From positions 1 through 26,327 of the forward strand of contig JBDTVS010000026.1 of the NCBI GenBank assembly GCA_040007095.1: a stretch of DNA of 26,327 nucleotides. The letters are read 5' to 3'. The notes under the pieces were generated by a model that was not told where the DNA came from, searched no databases, and saw only the letters and a program-made list of their open reading frames with translations. A program made the translations under genes and the position numbers. The DNA is from JBDTVS01 sp040007095. GTDB lineage: Bacteria; Acidobacteriota; Vicinamibacteria; Vicinamibacterales; CAVVIG01. This document shows positions 23,201-26,327 of this stretch, piece after piece (within the stretch, counting starts at the first letter, position 1; each line of letters opens with the position of its first letter).

Positions 23201-25814
23201 ACAGTTCCTGAGCGATGTAATCCTCGTAGCGTGCACCAGCGGTGTAGCGACTAGCGATGTCATTCCGCTTCCAATGAACACGGACTTCAAATGCCGTCGA
23301 ACCGGCCAGCGCAGCGAGTGACCATCGCTTTTCGAACGAGCGCTCGTGCAATCCTTGAAGAACATGCGAGATCGGTCGAGACGGCGCGGCACGCTTCCAG
23401 GCGTTCCAATCGGCATCGGGGAAACGGGAGAAGGCGTCTTCAGGCTCGACGTCGAGTCCCGTCTCGATGGTCCGAAAGGTCATACGTTCCTTGTCGACGA
23501 ACGCCACCACACGACCATCGTCTGACACGGCGATCGCGAAGGCGGGGTCGCGATCGCACGCGCGCCAGGCGAACGCAACGCCACTATCCGGCCCACGCAA
23601 CGTTGCCGCCCTCGGAAGCAGCGACCATCCGTGCGGGGGGGCCGAACGGACCTCCGCGACAAGCCGACGTATCTCGGGCTCCGAGCGACTGGCGAGGCGG
23701 CCCACTAGTTGCGCCGGCAGTTCGCTGGTTTCGGTCGTGAGCGCGTGAGCGGATAGGTGCAGGGCCCGCTGGATCAGGCGAAGAGGGTCCGATTCGCCGA
23801 GAAGATCGTAGTCTGCAATCAGTTCGAAAACGCTGCAGACTTTCAGCTTGTCTCGCATCCACTCGTAGCTCAGGAGCAGCACGCGAAGATCCACAATCCG
23901 GTCGGCCAACGCCAGATGCCGCGGCAGATGACGCAGGAAGTACGAAGATCGCTCAGCGGTGGTCGGTTCGGCCTGTCCAGCAGCCGCCAGGCGCGCATGT
24001 CCTTTCGCCGGCACGACAGAGTACGTCTTCCCCCGGCGATCGACGCTGGTGAGCCAGTCGGCCAGCGACTTGTGGAAGACCGAATAGCGGTAGATCCCGT
24101 CGGCCCCCATTCGACGTGGAACATATGCCGCCACCGCGTCAACGGCGAGCGGCAGCAAATCGTTCGCGTCCAGTCCCGTCGCGGCGGCGAGCAACTCACG
24201 GGTCAGCGGTTCCCTGGCGGCCACGATCACTTCGAGCACGGTGCGTGCACGTTCGAAGCCGGCGCCGTCGGGGAACTGCCGTTCGAAGAACTCGACGTAG
24301 AGGTCGGCCAGCCTCGGCGGCAGCGACTCGAGTTGTGTGATGAATGTCGGGTCGCGTTCGATCGTCGCCAACACTTGTTTCGCGTAAAGGAAGTTCCCTG
24401 CCGCCTTCCCAAGCAGCACATCGCGCACCGTGTTCACCGAGCCGTGGGATGCCACCACCGCCGCCAGTCGATCGTCGGCCAGACGGACCTCGACGAAATT
24501 GCACAGATCCTGCATATTGAGCGGATCCTGCGCGTCAATCTCCTGCGCTTTCAGCCCCCCTAGCCGTTCGAGGACGGGCGGCTCCTTCCGCGTCGTCGCG
24601 ATCAGTCGCAGCCAGTCGGGGAAGCGCTCGATTCGCGATGCCAACAGACGAACGATCGTGAGCTCCCCGCTACGCACTGCAAGCGCCTCGTCCAGGGCGT
24701 CGATCAGGATGTAGCGGCCCGTGTCTTCCGGTGCCGGAATTGCCTGCAGCGGCGACAGGACACCGCGCTCGAATGCGCTCGCCGGATCCGTCCGACACGA
24801 GCTTTCACCCAGTACATCCCTGATACCAGGATCCTCCAATCGACTCGCGTAGGCGGGCAGCTTGCTTGCGAACATCGCCGCGATGCTGCGCACGAAGCGC
24901 CACGCCTCGAGCGTCTTGCTCGTGTCTGCCTGGCAGCAGTGATACGCGAGGACCTGGCCACCGGGGTTTCGATGAACGAGATCCGCGACGATCGCCGATT
25001 TGCCCACGCCTGGATCGCCCGTAATGAGCAGAGCCCGTTCAAAGGAGGTGCTCCTCCACGTGTCAATCTGGTCGAAGAGCCACCGGCGACCCTGAAAACC
25101 CTTGCGTTTGTCGTGCAGGAATGCCGCGAAGTCCCATGGATCGAGCTCGTGCCACCAGGATCGATAGCGCTTCTCGCCGCGGTGCGCGGCCTCGAGTGCG
25201 TCGATAAGGCGACCGAGACCCCGCTCGTACTCAATCTCGGACTCGCGCCAGCGGCACAGGTCGACGTACTCGAGATGAAAGATCGCGAGTGGCGCCTCGC
25301 ACGGGATCGCCATGACCGGCACGACAGGACGCGGCGGAGGACGGAACAGCGCAAACGCGATCTCCGCCAGGCACACACTATCAACGTTGTCGGGCGATTG
25401 AGGGTCGTTGCTGTGCCGGACGGCGTGTGGCGTCAGGACCGCAACCACGACCTGCGCCTCGCGCAGGCCGTCGGCAATCATGTGTTGCCACGAGGTTCCG
25501 GGAGTAATCTCGCGGGTATCGTGCCAAACCGCGTACCCCCTGTTCTCCAGATCCGCGTTAAGTCGGTCGGCTAGATCGCTCGCGTCGCGGCGACCATAGG
25601 AGAGAAACAACCGTTTCGCTCCTTCCTGATGCGACGTGCCACCTGCGCTGAGGGTTTCAGCGGTTATGGTTTGCACTCCGTGCTCGGGACACACGGCAAA
25701 GGCCCCAACCCTGACAACGTCGGCACGACATACGTTGCATTTCACAATGCAAGATTGTGCCAATCGGCGCTTCGGCGATGCAAGCGGCCGGTCTGGGTCA
25801 TCGACACCAATCAT
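20280..25814 (-). CDS. Giant TIR-STAND ATPase with beta-propeller-like region and HEAT repeats (bacterial NLR-like protein)
   Basis: Uninterrupted protein of 1844 residues. Residues 26-45 hold a Cys/His knuckle (CNVC...CPEH). A TIR domain follows at about 67-186 (KRLFLSYGRRD, YAVWHDTREI), with E151 in VCLAE where NADase TIRs place their catalytic glutamate. The STAND/NACHT-type ATPase core has Walker A GDPGVGKS (266-273), Walker B ILIDALDE (369-376) and the sensor-like ATTRK (406-410). A helical region reaches about 730. Residues ~745-1200 contain WD40-like units (IAVSDDGRVVAF, AAAVSSDGRFLALAGTDGAT). From ~1205 to the end run EZ-HEAT repeats (VRRRAAVELGRR, VREASIDALATLG, VRLAAVKALRTIG). Known STAND proteins use repeats to sense ligands and an N-terminal effector to kill or arrest the cell; an anti-phage role with NAD depletion is inferred. 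The start is uncertain (ATG 25814 or GTG at residue 24); no strong ribosome-binding site. No partner genes are seen. Confidence 0.9.
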   Translation of the reverse strand: MIGVDDPDRPLASPKRRLAQSCIVKCNVCRADVVRVGAFAVCPEHGVQTITAETLSAGGTSHQEGAKRLFLSYGRRDASDLADRLNADLENRGYAVWHDTREITPGTSWQHMIADGLREAQVVVAVLTPHAVRHSNDPQSPDNVDSVCLAEIAFALFRPPPRPVVPVMAIPCEAPLAIFHLEYVDLCRWRESEIEYERGLGRLIDALEAAHRGEKRYRSWWHELDPWDFAAFLHDKRKGFQGRRWLFDQIDTWRSTSFERALLITGDPGVGKSAIVADLVHRNPGGQVLAYHCCQADTSKTLEAWRFVRSIAAMFASKLPAYASRLEDPGIRDVLGESSCRTDPASAFERGVLSPLQAIPAPEDTGRYILIDALDEALAVRSGELTIVRLLASRIERFPDWLRLIATTRKEPPVLERLGGLKAQEIDAQDPLNMQDLCNFVEVRLADDRLAAVVASHGSVNTVRDVLLGKAAGNFLYAKQVLATIERDPTFITQLESLPPRLADLYVEFFERQFPDGAGFERARTVLEVIVAAREPLTRELLAAATGLDANDLLPLAVDAVAAYVPRRMGADGIYRYSVFHKSLADWLTSVDRRGKTYSVVPAKGHARLAAAGQAEPTTAERSSYFLRHLPRHLALADRIVDLRVLLLSYEWMRDKLKVCSVFELIADYDLLGESDPLRLIQRALHLSAHALTTETSELPAQLVGRLASRSEPEIRRLVAEVRSAPPHGWSLLPRAATLRGPDSGVAFAWRACDRDPAFAIAVSDDGRVVAFVDKERMTFRTIETGLDVEPEDAFSRFPDADWNAWKRAAPSRPISHVLQGLHERSFEKRWSLAALAGSTAFEVRVHWKRNDIASRYTAGARYEDYIAQELFLATGGRRYRFESEAAPSACIAAAVSSDGRFLALAGTDGATCLWDLSVAAGPDGKGGWQAGSPVFTTNHSQAPVCALGIDPSGNRLATLDSNGMLSVDCPKEARLHAVGRPLATTAQEVFVAPAGDRVLVRDQLQNRTIWDAETASCLLHVRQDSSLGNLISVQVTHDVRYVLTIQALHDMYDGFLVDGIDLVAGKTTFSFETSGSKSDDYGRLPRGCSAAAGSYYVHPTPRDECINLHTGEARPLAFLETVDVRHVPWSEALTPEATSSAAITSDGWHARLQNQAADGSVATFTADEVLSRIDVSEDGLCAAVACVSGQMHFLDVIWQPADDRELEEKLAHHSLRIRCAATAAIGRRRGSDAGTRLRQLLRDPEALVRRRAAVELGRRRDHAAVEDLIVLLQDSDAGVREASIDALATLGQSVALAHALADEDVAVRRRAVEALGLLRDESAVGPLAPLLQDGDSRVVEAVIGALEQIGGRAAANVLKPFLEDSRIPLRIAAIRAVERADGQSAETLLTSLEHPDAGVREAAVAAFEALNPEPRATETAVRIAVARRREEACVTLGGAAVPALCRVLESADSSSVATAARALGQLGDARAVPALAAALRWQKEDAATEIAKALGALGSSAATPTLIDAFELGTSSQRTHILSALAKIGDAKAEGFIVRCLQHADRDVREAAAAAAAQLRQPEAVLPRLRSSFADGSPAAARALGVLRDRSMMKPLIAGLSIDDEQLRLGIVEALGNIGDAAAVSALTDCLTAGQGNSSLREFRKAAARALGRIGDTSTVPVLLAALDREPYDLGVNGLRGALAQALTDLAPAQTLVARLAQATIVDRTGYTRHSQKTLDIDVLRAIPSALSKIDASAGIDDIDQTVAHLVEGMLLYTDYAREEAADILAKLGEDAIPPIVAHLADGHWKVRMSLLRALGEIGSPKAFSVLKSALDDNDGHVRLAAVKALRTIGTAQAIATLG

Positions 25815-26084
25815 CGGCCCTGGGCATCTTCTAAAGCCAGAGTCTCACTAGTACTAGTGAAGATTCGCCGAACCCTGGTCCGTTCTTGCTGGCCGGTTTG
25901 AGGCGAAGCTTCACTGACAGCCCGTGGTATGTCAATCGTCCGTTGCAGCCGTCCTCAAGCTGCCGGAGAGACTGGGCCGATTCGAACTTGGCAGCAAACG
26001 CGACGCGCCACTGAAGATGGACGCGGGAGACACCCTGTCCGGCCATTCACAGGGATGGGTGTAGACTCAGGACGGGGTGTGACG
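25815..26084. other. Divergent upstream region of the giant STAND gene
   Basis: Holds the upstream sequence of the minus-strand STAND gene and the plus-strand monooxygenase gene. It contains the 16-bp palindrome listed separately. A 71-codon minus-strand frame (25831-26046) runs to just before the STAND start with reasonable composition (VHLQWRVAFAAKFESAQSL), but I do not recognise it and see no ribosome-binding site; it could be a small gene or a remnant. No clear -35/-10 pair could be assigned. Confidence 0.4.
25845..25860. promoter_or_regulatory. Perfect 16-bp palindrome upstream of the STAND gene
   Basis: TCACTAGTACTAGTGA reads the same on both strands and lies 30 bases upstream of the ATG of the giant TIR-STAND gene. 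It is AT-rich compared with its surroundings. Position and symmetry fit an operator for a dimeric regulator or a structured 5' leader; no regulator gene is adjacent. Confidence 0.5.
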
Positions 26085-26327
26085 ATGGCCAGGGAATCCA
26101 GCGCCTGTCCGGCGGCGTGTGGACGCGGCCCGACGTCAGAGGACGGCGCAGACGCGCCAAGCGGATTCGTCGCGCTCAGCAAGTTCGTCGTCGCCAACGA
26201 CATGACCGCGTCTGTCAAGGCGGCCTTCCGGCATCGGTCTCACCTGGTGGACGGGGCGGCGGGTTACCTGAAGATGGAGGTGCTCAGTCCAAGCGAGCGC
26301 CCCGAAGAAATCTGGCTGGTGACGTTC
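26085..26327 (+). CDS. ABM-type (antibiotic biosynthesis/haem-degrading) monooxygenase, partial
   Basis: Open frame from the ATG at 26085 to the window edge, 81 codons so far. After a ~25-residue leader it reads FVALSKFVVANDMTASVKAA, then FRHRSHLVDGAAGYLKMEVL, then PEEIWLVTF. This is the pattern of the dimeric alpha/beta-barrel monooxygenase family (ABM, including HmoA/IsdG-like haem-degrading enzymes): strand, helix with FxxR, then GxxxxxVL...E.W...F. The 3' end lies outside the window. The leader rich in Ala/Cys/Gly is not typical, so an internal start is possible. The upstream GGACGGGG is a modest ribosome-binding site. It diverges from the STAND gene. Confidence 0.75.
   Translation, partial: MARESSACPAACGRGPTSEDGADAPSGFVALSKFVVANDMTASVKAAFRHRSHLVDGAAGYLKMEVLSPSERPEEIWLVTF

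Noticed and set aside
22434..23321. 295-codon plus-strand open frame inside the giant gene
   Set aside because: Antisense to the propeller-like region of the STAND protein; composition is that of a shadow frame.
25831..26046. 71-codon minus-strand frame just upstream of the STAND gene as a firm gene
   Set aside because: No ribosome-binding site and no recognisable family. Mentioned only as a possibility within the upstream region.

Overview
The window is a GC-rich stretch of bacterial chromosome. It looks like an accessory region: small catabolic or stress-type operons, each with its own regulator, lie among gene remnants, one fresh insertion sequence and one very large defence-type gene. 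The gene content (secreted SrpA-like catalase, AraC and TetR switches, many MDR/SDR oxidoreductases, EZ-HEAT repeats) suggests a soil bacterium, possibly Acidobacteriota. That taxonomic guess is weak and rests on general gene content only.

Layout, left to right. (1) 1-83: remnant of a tRNA-Ser(GGA) 5' half on the minus strand. (2) 127-1498: complete IS256-family element with matching inverted ends and a perfect 9-bp target duplication. (3) 1594-6165: minus-strand operon of five genes (catalase-like peroxidase, serine hydrolase, epoxide-hydrolase-like protein, frameshifted secreted cupin, MDR oxidoreductase), with a restriction-endonuclease tail fragment behind it. An AraC-family regulator at 6367-7275 is transcribed divergently. 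(4) 7505-8240: debris made of a second tRNA-Ser remnant, copy A of a ~140-bp dispersed repeat, a LysR 3' fragment and a TraR/DksA-type fragment. (5) 8251-15054: plus-strand genes: a broken MFS_3 exporter, ygiD-like dioxygenase, M20 amidohydrolase, a collapsed amidohydrolase, TRIC-type channel, a broken DHA2-type exporter and a SnoaL-like protein. (6) 15080-15864: 3' remnant of a CopB-type copper ATPase, cut off by copy B of the dispersed repeat. (7) 15985-17445: TetR regulator and SDR gene sharing one symmetric divergent promoter/operator. (8) 17518-19981: an in-frame MDR-SDR chimera, a cupin, a zinc alcohol dehydrogenase and a carboxymuconolactone decarboxylase remnant. (9) 20280-25814: one 1844-residue minus-strand gene with a Cys/His knuckle, TIR domain, STAND/NACHT-type ATPase, beta-propeller-like region and a long HEAT array. 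(10) 26085-end: partial ABM-type monooxygenase.

The best candidate for an unusual system is the 20280-25814 protein. It has the layout of a bacterial NLR: TIR effector, NTP switch and repeat sensor, all in one chain and uninterrupted, while many surrounding genes are broken. An anti-phage role is inferred from architecture only. The second theme is decay: several genes carry single-base frameshifts, mostly in short homopolymers, so sequencing error must be excluded. The truncations, the internal deletion and the chimeric gene cannot be explained that way.
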